Counted from the stretch's first letter, positions 1 to 11,218 are shown. The stretch is DNA of 64,000 nt from Celoporthe dispersa (GCA_016584495.1 WAID01000009.1:372001-436000), one strand, 5' to 3'. Numbers and translations: made by a program. Notes: generated by a model not told the origin, from the letters alone.

Positions 1-351
1 TGTTACTTACCCCAGTGACCTTCCTGACGCTCCTTGCTGTAATCCCTCTCTCACCTCCCTGCTTTGACTCGATTGCCGCCTCCTTAATCAATCTGAAGAG
101 GAAATTTCAGTACTGAGGTCTGCAGAGGTAAATTCTGGTGGTTGGGAGTTTTACGTCTGCATAAACAAGGCGTAGTCGAGCAACATCTGCGACACAAAAT
201 CGAGGGTCAGCAACCTGTCACATCGACGCGTCTCAGGCGGCGGCGGCTGACCTACCAGGATGTCAACGTTCTTGCTGAGGCTACGGCCGGAGTGTGCTTT
301 GATGATCTTCTTGACGGTACCTCTCGGATACAGCTTCTGTCCTGGCGCCAT
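1..351 (-). CDS. CENP-W-like histone-fold kinetochore protein (partial)
   Basis: Probable inner-kinetochore (CCAN) histone-fold protein of the CENP-W/Wip1 type, which partners CENP-T at centromeric chromatin. The minus-strand exons are 351-256, 186-155 and 92-11. They are joined by GT-AG introns in phase, and a further donor (GTAAGT) begins at position 10, so the 3' end lies outside the window. The 70 readable residues start MAPGQKLYPRGTVKKIIKAH and continue with a basic, helical histone-fold pattern (LLDYALFMQT, then ESKQGGERGITARSVRKVTG), as I recall for fungal CENP-W. The start is the ATG at 351. A longer reading upstream (to 468) lacks family similarity. Family assignment rests on recognition, not a search. 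Confidence 0.75.
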
Positions 352-785
352 CTTGTCGGATGATCTGGGGAAGACGATGGTTGATGCGAGGACGTGAAGA
401 GGCCAAGCGTGTTCAGCTCCAGGATCGGTTTGTTGACGTTTGACGGCAGCGACGGGGCTATTGTCCAATCGGGGAAAAGAATTGGGAATCTTGAGGAGGG
501 GGAGCTGCTGGTGTCACCCCTGTGATTGGGCACGTTAGTGCTATGGTACCTTGAGTGCTATGGGATGCCACCAGCGAGCTAGTGCTGGGCCAGTGGTGGG
601 CGCGCTAGACAGCCCTGGAACGTCATGGTGGGCCGTCTTTTTTGAGACTGTGAGACACTGTGTCTTCACACCGTCCCCGCAGTCTGTCGGGAGGAGCTCC
701 AAAATCCGGGGCCAAGGCTTGTCCAGGCAACTTTGAGCCTCAACCTTAACGGCATCCTCGCGATCACAGCCCGACGACAGACAAG

Positions 786-1397
786 ATGCAGAGGCGTATG
801 GTGGGTGTCTCTGTCTAGAAGTCTCTGTAAACGGCAGGGCCTCGCTAACAACAGTATGCACAGTTGACGAAAGAGGACGAGCAGACCGTCGGCGACGAGG
901 TCGAGGTCAGGAGGGAAGACCAGGACAAGATCAACAAGTTCAGCCGGCTTCACCAACGAGAGCTGAAGTACGAGGAGGCACTGAAGCTCAAGAACGTACG
1001 GCCAAAATGCAACGCATCCTCGTAACGTCCTTTCTGGGTGATCGGAGGGCTGACGGGTTCTACAGAAGGAGAAGGAGGAACTCGACGACATCACGATGGA
1101 GCTGGAGCTGGCCGACGAGGACGACACAATACCGTGAGTACACCAAGCATAGCATTGTGGACCCCTCAGCGCACACACCGCTAATTCGTATCTTGTCGGG
1201 ACAGATACAAGATTGGCGACTCGTTCTTCCATGTCACAGTGGCCCAAGCTCAGGAAATGCTCGGCACGGGGACGGCCAAGATTGAGGAGGACATATCAGA
1301 GATCGAGGATAAGCTGAACACGGCGCGCGAGGAGATGTCGCAGTTGAAGATCGAGCTGTATGCCCGCTTTGGACGGAGCATCAACCTGGAGACCTAA
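786..1397 (+). CDS. GIM3/PFD4: Prefoldin subunit 4
   Basis: Beta-type subunit of the hexameric cytosolic chaperone prefoldin, which hands nascent actin and tubulin to the CCT chaperonin. Four exons (786-800, 864-995, 1066-1133, 1205-1397) give 135 aa, slightly shorter than the yeast protein. Exon 1 encodes only five residues (MQRRM). It is supported by a GTGGGT donor and by the family's usual MQRRML start. Motifs seen are EVRREDQDKINKFSRLHQRE in the N-terminal coiled-coil arm, the acidic hairpin LADEDDTIPYKIGDSFFHV, and the C-terminal helix ending ELYARFGRSINLET. No frame disturbance is seen. The long antisense reading at 666-1247 is a shadow. Confidence 0.92.
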
Positions 1398-2334
1398 AGA
1401 TGAACCGCCTGTACACACTCTCTCTGGGACTTGAAAGGGTCAGCCCCCCCTGGGTGTCAGCAGACAACTGCCGCCGCTAGCCGGAGCGCCCGGGCTCGCG
1501 AGGACATCGAAAAGGGCGTAATGACGGAGTCACATGCGCTTTGCTTCGCTATCGAGCTGCATACTGTGTGACAACCACGAGACTGCGGGGTGGGACTTTG
1601 AGCCGGCACATCCTGAGGCTTTGGCCTGAGATCATGGACCCCCGGAGCCGATATCGCGGTCCGGCGGTGGGAGCTAGCATGCGGCGCAACCCTCCCACCC
1701 TCGTCCCGGCTACGACACACCTTAACGGTCGACGTAGGGTGACGCGCTCTCTGGCTACCCACGTTCTGGCCTTCCCCACAAGGAATTGGAGGTCCTCCCA
1801 TGAGATTCCAGGAGTCCTTCTCCGGACCGCTTCTTCTCTCGGTGCTCAATCGCGCGCCGATATTGACGGGGCCTATGCAGCTAATGACAGACTAGGGCGT
1901 CAGTGGCTCCGATCCTCTCTCTTGCCCAATCAAGTCTGCTCGGTCTACTCCCTTGTCCACGGCAATAACCAGTCTTTGTATTCTTGTGCCCGGGCTTCAG
2001 TCTTGCCAGCCATCCAAACCGTGGCTCGTTGCGAGCCCAACCCCCTTCGAAATGCCTGAAGATGTAAGCGGCCCCGATGTACGGATCACGGCAAGTCCCA
2101 ACTTAAAAGTGGCCCTGCCACTGCAGCCGACCGATGTGGGGATACAACATATTCCTCCTATCCCCTTACGCATTGTTCCTGTTATTTAAAGTGGCAAGAA
2201 ACTCTTCCCTCGAGATGTGCTGTCCCTTTGGTCTGGAACCGGTCATGGTCGTTTCCTGTTAATTTTGCCATAATACCTACACGACATCCTCTCTTGTTAT
2301 CCTCGGCTCTTCAGCACATTGCGGCCCCGAGATC
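1398..2334. other. Intergenic, prefoldin to MFS
   Basis: About 0.94 kb. It contains open readings on both strands but no start-splice structure or family motif I recognise. It probably holds the prefoldin 3' UTR and the MFS promoter. An upstream start MPED at 2052 with a GTAAGC donor could serve as an alternative first MFS exon, because it splices in phase to an acceptor at 2314. Confidence 0.4.
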
Positions 2335-4581
2335 ATGTTTGAGACTGACGAGATGGGAGGGTCTGGGGCCGATCTCGCGCCCCAGCACAGCCGTGAGTAC
2401 ATCTTCTCCCAGGTGGCTCTGCACTTGATTGCCGACTGACAGCAAGGAATTGGCGAAGGTCGTATCCAGCGCATCATAAGCCGGATCAGCCAGATCGACG
2501 AGCAGGACGCAAGGTCTCGCTACCGCGAGGAAGCCCGGGACAAAGATGTCGCCGACGACTGCCACGGCACAACGTCCTCGGAGGAGGTCAGGAAATTCGT
2601 CGCGTTTGATCCTGAAGATCCGGCGAATCCGTACAATTGGACCGGCGTGGGTGATGCTCTCTGTTGTTGTCTTGTGGGAACAAGAGACTGATGCCTAGCC
2701 AACTAGAGGAAGAAAGCATCGATCGTGGTCACGACTATGACTACCGTCGTGAACAGTACCATGGCCAGTTCCTTGCCTAGCAATGCTATTCCCTACATGA
2801 TGGAGGAGTGGCACGTCACGTCGAAGTTGCAGCAGGTTCTGCCCATCTCCATGTTTCTCGTCGGTCAGTCTTGCTCCAGAGAACTTTTTTTCAATCATGT
2901 CATGCCTGTGAATTAATTAACAGTACTGGTGTTAGGATACGTCTTCGGTAGGCCTCTAGATCATGGCGAGCCACACTGTAGTTCACAATCTGACATTGTC
3001 ATTTAGGCCCAATCGTGTGGGCACCTCTGAGTGAGCAGTTCGGTCGGAAATGGTTCACGATTGTAACATTTGTCATCTTCAGCCTCTGGACTCTCGCTTG
3101 TGCTCTCGCACCAAACTGGCCTGCCTTCCTCGTTTTTCGTCTCTTTGTAGGCACCTTTGCCAGTGCTCCCATTGCCGTTGTCACTGGAATCATGGCAGAC
3201 ATCTATGACGAGCCTCAGGCGCGAGGAAGAGCCATGGCCGTTTTCATGGCGGTGAGACTACTACTCTCCACCCCTTCCATCCTTCCATGCAGCCCACACT
3301 CCCCCCCCCCACTCTTCTTTACTTTCTCAGTCTGAAATCTCGTATTGACAAAAGCATTTGAAGACGACCGTCTTCGGACCTCTCCTCGCGCCAATTATCT
3401 CAGGCTACTGCTCCCCCGGACATCGGCTGGCGGTGGACCTTCTGGATCGGCCTGATGTACGCTGGAGCGTCCCTGGTCCCTCTCCTCCTCCTTCCTGAGA
3501 CGTCCGGCCCCATCATCCTCGTACGGCGTGCCCGGCAGCTCCGCCGCCAGGACCCCAGCTCGACCGTCATCGCCCCTCACGAGCTCGAGCAGCTCGACCT
3601 CCGGCAGCTCGCAGCGCGGGTCCTGACGCGCCCGGTCCGCATGCTCTTCACCGAGCTCATCGTGTCGGCGACCTGCGTCTACCTCGCCCTATGTTATGCC
3701 ATCTTTTACATGACATTCCAGGCATTCCCCATCATCTATGAGGACCTGTACGGTCTCTCTGCCGGCGTCGAGGGCCTGTGCTTCCTGGTCATTGGAGGCG
3801 GGGCCCTGTGCGCGCTCCCCGTTTTCTTCGGGTGGGACGCCTACCTTAGGCGGGCGCTGGCGGAGGACAGGCCGTGGACGAGGCGAGAGGAGTACAGACG
3901 GCTGCCGCTGGCTTGTCTGGGCGGTCCCCTGTTTGTAGTCTCGCTTTTTTGGCTAGGGTGGACGGCGAGGGAGGGGGTGCCGTTCTTTGTGCCGATGCTG
4001 AGCGGGATCCCCTTTGGCATGGGGTTTCAGCTGATCTTTATGGCGCTGGTCCGTCGACACCTCTCATTCTCACATCTCTGCAGAATTGTTTCCACTTTTC
4101 CACGGCATTCTTCCATGTCCTCTTCTTCGTGCTGACTCGGTGAAACCCCCTCTCCCACAGCTCAACTACATAACCGACGCCTACGAGATCTACGCCGCCT
4201 CCGCCAACGCAGCCACATCCTGCTCCAGATCCCTCCTAGCAACGGTCCTCCCCTTCGCCTCGACGCCTATGTTCAACCGCCTCGGTATCGACGGCGCCTG
4301 CAGCCCTCCTGGGTGGTCTGAGCTGTCTGATGTGTGTTATCCCGTTCGCGTTCATCTGGAAGGGGGAGAGACTGCGGGCCGGGTCGAGGTTCTGTATTGA
4401 ACTGAGGAAGGGGAAAGAGGAGTTGGCTCGGAAGGTGGAGGAGCAGAAGCGGCAGAAGGGGAGGAGGGAGATGGGGGTGCAGCCGGATGGAGATGGAGTG
4501 AAGAGCGGGGTGAGCGGAGGTGTGGGAAGGGATGAGGAAGAGAGGGAGTTGGGAGCGGTGATGGCGAAAGAGGAAGTATAG
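2335..4581 (+). CDS. MFS drug:H+ antiporter-like transporter, two frameshifts
   Basis: Twelve-TM major-facilitator transporter of the fungal DHA1 (polyamine/drug) type at the plasma membrane. Exons are 2335-2392, 2447-2646, 2707-2863, 2936-2947, 3007-3251, 3364-4048 and 4161-4581. Family marks are FDPEDPANPYNW before TM1, GPIVWAPLSEQFGRKW (motif A region), RLFVGTFASAPIAVVTG, TTVFGPLLAPIISGY then DIGWRWTFWIG (TM5-6), and LNYITDAYEIYAASANAA (TM10-11). Exon 4 is only 12 nt but is required to read FLVGYVFGPIVWAP. One extra C in the run at 3413-3417 and another at 4304-4306 break the frame. Removing each restores a 591-aa protein ending in a charged tail. The start codon is uncertain. The gene converges with the monooxygenase. 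It is either a pseudogene or hit by assembly errors. Confidence 0.8.
2936..2947 (+). other. 12-nt microexon of the MFS gene
   Basis: It is flanked by a 72-nt intron (GTCAGT to GTTAG) and a 59-nt intron (GTAGGC to TTTAG). It supplies the YVF of the conserved FLVGYVFGPIVWAP segment and keeps frame on both sides. Confidence 0.75.
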
Positions 4582-4883
4582 TGTGGGATCTATGAGGTTG
4601 AAGTTGATGCTTGTGGGTTTGTGTAAGGAGCGCTGGAAGTCTGACGTTGCTGGAGGACAGACCGAGCTGTTGTTGCATTGTGGATCCCAGGTTTATAGTA
4701 GATTCATATGGCCACACTGAATAAATTGTTAGGCTAGTAGGAAGTCTTGCTTGTATGGATACTCCGAATGGCCTTGTCTGCAATGTCTAGACTCGCGTGG
4801 TCTAGGACGATACCAAAATCTGATCGCATTCTACAACTATCCAGGAGAAAAGAACACACCACCCCCGGCGACAATCCAACAAA
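4582..4883. other. Convergent intergenic, MFS to monooxygenase
   Basis: About 300 bp between two 3' ends. It presumably holds overlapping 3' UTRs and polyadenylation signals. No gene is seen. Confidence 0.5.
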
Positions 4884-6503
4884 TCAATCCGCTTTCCCAT
4901 TGACCTTGCCATTTGTAAGGCCGTTCGACATCGTCTGTATCGCCCGGCCATTTTCGCCATGCCTGAGCACTCTAAACTCCAACCCCTTCGTCAGAGTCTT
5001 GATGGACCCAAACCGTGCCAGCAAAGACTCCGGTATATAGCTCTTCCTCTCGTCCCAAGGGTCAACACCAGCCTTCCTGGGCATCCTATCGTGTGCCATC
5101 AGGAAGTAAGTGGATTTCATGCTGATGATCGGCTCGGAAACTAGTGCCTCTCGGTTCTCTACTACAGGCTTCACTGCCGTGGCACCAGTGCTCTTCATGT
5201 GCTTGATCACACGCATCATTATTCGTAGGCATGAATCGCTGCCAAGCGTCCAGGTCATGTCTGTATACCCGATCACCATGGCCACTGCACAAATCTCTCG
5301 TGAGCAGACACGGACGTCAGTGAGCCAGGAGAGGGGGTCGGGTGAAAAGGGCGAGTGCATACTGTTCGGAACACCCTCGAGCATGAAATTACGCCAAGCG
5401 AACCTCTCTGCGATATTGATCTTCTGTCCATCGACAGTGACATCCACGCCGCCCAAGATCAGAATCCGGAGCCCAGTAGCTGTAATGACAATGTCGGCAT
5501 CGATGGTCATCCCCGATCTAGTCACAATTCCGGACGCCGTGACCGTGTCTATGTGATCCGTCACGACGTCGGTATTCGGTTGCCTGAGCGCATCGTAAAA
5601 GTCACCATCCGGGCAGACGCAGAGCCGCTGTGTCCAGGGGTTATACCGGGGCGTGAAGTGGGGGTCGGCCGGGATGCCTGAGCCCTCGAGCTGCTCTGCC
5701 ATCCTCCGGATGAGAAGCCTGCGGGTGAAGTTGGGAAACGTAAGGCAGAGGAACCTAATGAGCGACTGGGTGAGGACGTCCTTCCAAAAGTTGATGTAGT
5801 CGGCGAGCCGCTTCGGGAGCCACCTTCGCAGGGCAAAGATATGACCCGGGGCAGATGGCAGCGGCATAACGTAGCCGGGACTCCTCTGAAGCATCGTGAC
5901 ATGTGCGGCCGTCTTGGCCAGGACGGGCAAGATGGTGATGGCCGTGGCACCAGAGCCGATGATGACAACCCTCTTGTCGGCGTAGTTGAGGTCCTCGGGC
6001 CAGAACTGAGGGTGCACCACCTGGCCCTTGAAGTTCGAGATGCCCGGGATGTCTGCCTGGAGAGGCGTCTGGTAGTCGTAGTAGCCGCTGCACGTGAGTA
6101 TAAACGTCGATCTCAGCGTCTTCCTGGACCTGCCACCGCCCACGTCGACCTCGACCGCCCACCTGCTCTCGGGCGTTGACCAGTGCGCACCGGTCACCCT
6201 GTGCTGGAAGCGGATGTGCTCATCGATACCGGCCCACGCGACTGCGTCCTCGAGGTATCTCTGGATCATGGTGCCGTCTGCGATCTCCTTGTCCTCGCTC
6301 CAGGGCCGCCACCTGAAGCCAAAGCCTGTGAGGTACGAGTCCGACCGCAGGCCGGGATATCTGAAGAAGTTCCACGTCCCGCCGATGGTGTCTCGAGCCT
6401 CGAGAACGGTGAAGCGGGCGTCTGGCATCTCCGTCTGGACTTTGTAGGCCGCATTGATGCCCGATGCTCCGGCACCGATGATGACCACGTCGTATTCCTC
6501 CAT
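4884..6503 (-). CDS. Class B flavin monooxygenase (Baeyer-Villiger type)
   Basis: NADPH- and FAD-dependent monooxygenase, probably of the Baeyer-Villiger subgroup, which turns ketones into esters or oxidises heteroatoms. Visible motifs are the FAD Rossmann GAGASG (residues 10-15), GGTWNFFRYPGLRSDS, the BVMO fingerprint F158-x-G-xxx-H164-xxx-W168 followed by P, the NADPH Rossmann GSGATA (183-188), and ATGLRI near the second FAD contact. The continuous reading is 539 aa. However, positions 5362-5285 form a 78-nt GTATGC...TGCAG segment. Its removal joins PN to MAMVIGYTD, as in homologues, so the likely protein is 513 aa with exons 6503-5363 and 5284-4884. It neighbours an MFS transporter (convergent) and lies 8 kb from a P450. 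The substrate is unknown. Confidence 0.88.
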   Translation of the reverse strand: MEEYDVVIIGAGASGINAAYKVQTEMPDARFTVLEARDTIGGTWNFFRYPGLRSDSYLTGFGFRWRPWSEDKEIADGTMIQRYLEDAVAWAGIDEHIRFQHRVTGAHWSTPESRWAVEVDVGGGRSRKTLRSTFILTCSGYYDYQTPLQADIPGISNFKGQVVHPQFWPEDLNYADKRVVIIGSGATAITILPVLAKTAAHVTMLQRSPGYVMPLPSAPGHIFALRRWLPKRLADYINFWKDVLTQSLIRFLCLTFPNFTRRLLIRRMAEQLEGSGIPADPHFTPRYNPWTQRLCVCPDGDFYDALRQPNTDVVTDHIDTVTASGIVTRSGMTIDADIVITATGLRILILGGVDVTVDGQKINIAERFAWRNFMLEGVPNSMHSPFSPDPLSWLTDVRVCSREICAVAMVIGYTDMTWTLGSDSCLRIMMRVIKHMKSTGATAVKPVVENREALVSEPIISMKSTYFLMAHDRMPRKAGVDPWDERKSYIPESLLARFGSIKTLTKGLEFRVLRHGENGRAIQTMSNGLTNGKVNGKAD

Positions 6504-7989
6504 TGCTGTGACTATGTTCCTCGCTAGGCGCTCAGTTCAGGACTGACTGTTCTCAAGGTTTGCGGAGGGAAATGCCGAGAAGGGAGACATAGAAGACGCA
6601 GGAGAGAGAGAAGAGACGATTCAGGTATGCAACATAAAAGTCCTTCGAGAGGGGAGTTATCTTTTCCAGCAGCCTCGGCTCGTTCCTCCTCCCCTTCGGC
6701 TCACATGCTCTGTGTTTCGGGTTGTTTAGTCGGGATGATCTGAGGTAGGCTTTAGTTGGTGTGCCTGCAATTGTTGTCTCTTGCGAGGTGAAGTGGTCTT
6801 AGACCCTACCGAAAAAGTGCTTCATCCCTGTCGAGCGTGACTTGTGCTCGCAATGCCTTCCCTTTTCAGCCATTTCGAATTCAAAAAAGTCTGCTGTGAT
6901 ATGCCGCGGACTAAATGGAGATTACTATATAAAGTTTCTCGTGTATGGTTGATTGTAATAAATCCCAACAAAAAAAATGAATGTCGATACTACGGGGGCA
7001 TCACTCAGGAAAACCTTCCCTCGGAAAGCACGGCGGCACGTTGACGTCAGCGCTTTCACAGCAGATCATTTGAGGTAGACATCATCTCACCCTCGACACA
7101 CAACACGACCATATTGCAGTGTCGTACATGTCGAGCTCTGCTGTAGTTTAAATCCCTCGAGTTGGTGCTGTACTGGGTCAGGCCAAATTCTACGGAACGG
7201 TCCACTAACGAGAACAGGGCTGTCGTTCACTATTTCAATACGTCTTCTCAACGATCCATGAAAAGTACAAAGAAGGAAAGCAAAGCGCTGCCTAAAAACG
7301 CCAGTAATAGGCGGGATAATAGATAAATTCATTCACCTTGGGAATTTCACCTACTCAATCAACCCACCTTACATTGGATATTCTTACCACCTCCAACCAC
7401 AACACAATAGCGCTACCGAAATCTCAAGACAATCAAGGCAGTGGAGGACATCAAGTCCAGCCTCGAGGGCATCAACGAGCTCCTCTGATTAAGGCTTCAA
7501 CCACCCCCGACCGCGGCGTCTCGGTCCAAAAACCCCACACTGGCGGGCAAGGGCAGGTGGACGTGGCGGGGATACAGCGGCAGGCGGACCGCTAGAAAAT
7601 CAGACAGGGGAGTCAAGGAACAGCCCTAGCCCCTAAGCAGTCAGTCACCCCAGGCTGTAGCCACCTGATCCCTGGCCATGCATGCCCCTGCCCTTGGGTC
7701 TCTCTCTCCCCGCATCAACCCCCCCCCCCCCAAGTGTTATCGCCGGCGACAGCATCAGAGAGCATCACCAAAAGCTGGGCACAAAACTCCACCCTCGATT
7801 GCTTGACGGGCTCTCTATTTGCCGGTGGATCACTCTGAGACCCTGTCCAGGCTAACCTCGGACTGTAACGTTGCCCACTGTTGATCCAACATCAATCATG
7901 GTAACTCGTGCCATAATTGTTCCTCCCCCAACTTGTTGTGCGGTGTCGAGCGGGACGACAACAGCAAGAATGCACCCTTCGCAGACACC
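6504..7989. other. Intergenic, monooxygenase to GH3 (divergent)
   Basis: About 1.5 kb between divergent 5' ends, so it holds both promoters. It contains an AT-rich segment (about 6840-7060), an isolated coding-like fragment at 7411-7488 (see findings) and a C13 tract at 7719-7731. No complete gene is seen. Confidence 0.45.
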
Positions 7990-10897
7990 ATGGCTCTCTC
8001 GACTGCGGCGTCTTGGCTTGGCCTGCTGACCGTGGCTCTCCTCACAGGAAAAGGCGCCCCGACAGACTATCTACAGCAGCGACACCAGGAACAAGTACCG
8101 TCCTACCCTTACCCGAGCACACAATGGAACGTGGACACCGGCGTTCATGGGACCGCGCTGGGCAGAGATGCCTTTGTCAGCGCTGTCGTGGCCAACATGA
8201 CGGTCGAGGATCTGGTCCTGCAGCTGCACCTGACCTTTGGCGACGACATCGTCGGCGTCGAGTCCAGAGACGAGCTCTACGGCTACACGATGAGGTTCAG
8301 CCCGGGCTCCCCCGTCGGCCACATGCACGACTGGTATCCCCTCAACACCTCCCACTACAATGAGGTGCAGCGGCTCAACCTGGACAAGGCACGCCTCAAG
8401 GTGCCCTTCATGCACTTTGGCGAGTGCCTGCACGGTGTCGGCTCCTTCAAGCAGTCCATGTTCCCCCAGAGCCTCGGGCTCTCGGCCAGCTTCGACACGG
8501 ACCTCGTCTACCGCGTCGGGCGGGCCATCGGGGCCGAGGCGAGGTCCATCGGCATCCACGCCTGCTTCTCGCCCGTGCTCGACATCGGACAGGACCCGAG
8601 GTGGGGGAGGATGCAGGAGGCATGGGGCGAGGACAAGGTCTTGACCTCGCACATGGGCGTCGCGTATGCCTCCGGGCTCTCGAAGAACGGGTCCTGGTCG
8701 GAGCCGGATGCTGTGGTGCCCGTCATGAAGCACTTTGCCGCGCACGGGGTCCCCGCAGGCTGGGCGGAACGCCGCACCCTTCATGGGTCATGGGAACCGG
8801 CAGGTCTTCCAAGACCTCCTCACGCCGTTCAGGGCCGTCGTGCAGCTCGGTGGCGTCAGGGGGGTCATGATGGCCTACAATGAGTTTGATGATATCCCTT
8901 CTCATGTGAACCCCAAGCTGTACCAGGCGCTCCAGGACTGGGGGTTCGACGGCTTCGTCATCGCTGATGATACCGGGATGAACGAGCTGTACAGCGTGCA
9001 CCGGGTGGCGAGCTCGCCGGCGGATGCGATCCGGCAGTGGTACGAGGCCGGCGGCATGATACAGTTCTACGACTGGCCCCTCGACCTTCTGCTCAACACT
9101 ACCAAAGACCTGGTCGCTAATGGCTCCCTCGAGCTGTCGACACTTCAGTCTCACGTGCAGTCCATCTTGCGAGTCAAGTGGGATCTTGGCCTGTTCGAGG
9201 CCCCCTTCATACCTGAAGGCACCGATCCTGTCCAGACCGTCAAGGGTAACGAGGGCCTGGCTCTGGAGGCCAGCCAGAGGAGTGTCGTCCTGCTCGAGAA
9301 CAGGAACGCCACGCTGCCCCTCAAACCTGCGGAGCAAAACATATCCAGAGTCGCCCTCGTCGGGCCCTTCTCTGATGTTCTGAACTACGGCGACTACTCG
9401 GGCCAGTGGGGCGAATATCCAGCTGACAACGCCAACACCATCCGTCAAGCTTTGTTGGCATACAGCGAGAGCCCAGAACAGCCATTCAAGCTGGTCTCGA
9501 GCTGGGGAGCCAATACCTGGGAATACAACGCCCAATACGTTATTCCCCCGTACCTTCTCTTGTCACCCGACGGGGCGCCTGGAGGCTTGCAGGTCACATA
9601 TTTCGCAGACACCAACTTCAGCGAGCCCCTAGTCACCAGGATTGAGGTTCCTGCGCTGGACTGGGGCATCTACCCACCGCCTGGCCTGCCGTCCAACAAC
9701 TTCAGCGCAGTATGGGAGGGCCGCCTGACCTCACCAGTCGATGTCGACACGGACGGCTGGATCGGTGTGGCTGTCGGTGCCAATACGACGTCGAAGCTGA
9801 TCGTCAACGGAGAGATGGTCACATCATGGGGTAGCCCATTGACAGCCGACAGTAACATCCTGGGCAACATTCAGCAGTTCGACTACATCCAGGCGAACAG
9901 CACGCTCCCGCCTGAGGGCTCTGCTCCGTTCACGTTCCGGGCGGGCGAGACGTACGATATCCGCATCGAGTACCAGGCCTTCAACCTCTACAAGAAGACG
10001 GAGAATGTGGTCTCCCTCAACTCGCAGCTCCTGCTGTTCTGGAACCTCATCAGCAGCGATTCGGCCGACAACGCCGTCTCCCAAGCTGTGCAGCTTGCCC
10101 AGTCCGCAGACGTCATCGTGCTCGCCGTGGGCGCCGCTTGGAACAGCGACGGCGAGAGTGCTGACCGTGCCACACTGGGCCTCGCCCCCAGCCAGGACGA
10201 ACTAGCCAGAGCCATCTACGCCCTCGGCAAGCCCGTCGTCCTCGTCCTGCAGGGTGGACGACCGTTCGCCATCCCCGAGTACTATGAGCAGAGCGCTGCA
10301 GTGCTGAGTGCCTGGTTTCCAGGTCAGAGCGGTGGGCAGGCGATCGCTGACGTCTTGTTCGGCGAGGTCAATCCCGGCGGTAGGCTGCCTGTCAGTGTCC
10401 CACAGCATGTCGGACAAGTGCCGATCTACTACAACTACAAGGACCTGGGCAGGAAGATCAAGTATCTTGACGTCGGGTCCCAGCCGTGTTATCCCTTTGG
10501 GTACGGGCTGTCCTTCTCTCTGTTCAACGTATCCGGTTTCACGGCCAGCAGCCAGGGTGGGGGGCACGTGTTCACATCTGGCGATACGATCACCTTTTCA
10601 GCGAGCTTGAGGAACGAGGGTGCCGTCGACGGGAGCTATGTGGCCCAAGTGTACCTCCTCGGGCGGGTCTCGAGCATCGTGCAGCCGGTGAAGCAACTTG
10701 TGGCGTTTGCGCGGGTCGATGTCGCCGCGGGGGAAGAGATTAGCATTGAGATGCCGCTTGAGGTTGATCGCTATCTGACCATCATCAACCGCTGGGATGA
10801 GTGGGTGCTGGAGAAGGGCGAGTATACCTTTGCCCTGCTGGAGCACGGCGGTGACTCGGCTGATACCGGGTTGAATGTCACGATGGAGTCTGTCTGA
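7990..10897 (+). CDS. Secreted GH3 beta-glucosidase with PA14 insert, one frameshift
   Basis: Glycoside hydrolase family 3 enzyme, probably a secreted beta-glucosidase that removes terminal beta-linked sugars from plant or fungal glucans. The start at 7990 gives a signal peptide (ALSTAASWLGLLTVALL). Domain order is the (beta/alpha)8 domain with DPRWGRMQEAWGED and KHFAAHG, then the nucleophile Asp (about residue 325) in GFVIADDTGMN. Next come a PA14-like insert (about 533-690), the alpha/beta sandwich domain with the likely acid/base Glu (about 722) in DGESADR, and a C-terminal fibronectin-III-like domain. At 8761 one extra T shifts the frame. Dropping it reads GVPAGGRNAAPFMGHG as the family does and gives a 968-aa protein in a single exon. 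As it stands, the gene would stop shortly after residue 298. Confidence 0.88.
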
Positions 10898-11145
10898 AGA
10901 GAAGAGGGACTTTGGCCAGGGAAAGCAGAGTTTCCCAATGAATAATTTTCAAATTTTGATACTATCTGTATAGGATTTAGGACCACCCAACGGGGAGGAG
11001 GGGCCAGGGTCAGGATGTTTATCATGTCAATGGGCCCCCGTCACAGCTCCAAACCGTGAGTGAGTCAGGGCCCGGTACCCACAAGACATATGAAGAATTT
11101 TCTTTAATCCGGAAACTCAACGAGACACACATGCGTCCTAATGAC
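10898..11145. other. Intergenic, GH3 to tRNA
   Basis: Short spacer with no coding signal. It presumably holds the GH3 3' UTR. Confidence 0.4.
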
Positions 11146-11152
11146 GCCCGGC

Positions 11153-11164
11153 TAGCTCAATCGG
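11153..11164 (+). promoter_or_regulatory. Pol III A box of tRNA-Lys
   Basis: TAGCTCAATCGG fully matches the A-box consensus TRGCNNARYNGG. Confidence 0.85.
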
Positions 11165-11182
11165 TAGAGCGTGAGACTCTTA

Positions 11183-11202
11183 GAAGAGTTTCCGATTCTG
11201 AA
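11183..11202 (+). other. Canonical tRNA intron (20 nt)
   Basis: It begins directly after A37. Its GAAGAG contains AAG, complementary to the CTT anticodon, as is usual in nuclear tRNA introns cut by the tRNA-splicing endonuclease. Confidence 0.85.
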
Positions 11203-11218
11203 ATCTCAAGGTTGTGGG

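Noticed and set aside
666..1247. 193-codon minus-strand reading over prefoldin
   Set aside because: Antisense shadow of the well-supported prefoldin exons, with Ser/Leu-rich arbitrary composition.
8741..8760. GT...AG segment at the GH3 frame break as a tiny intron
   Set aside because: GTCCCCGCAG would be a 10-nt intron, far too short to splice. A one-base insertion is simpler.
8071..9535. Long antisense readings (237 and 270 codons) over GH3
   Set aside because: Produced by GC-rich third positions of the GH3 gene. No motifs or splice signals.
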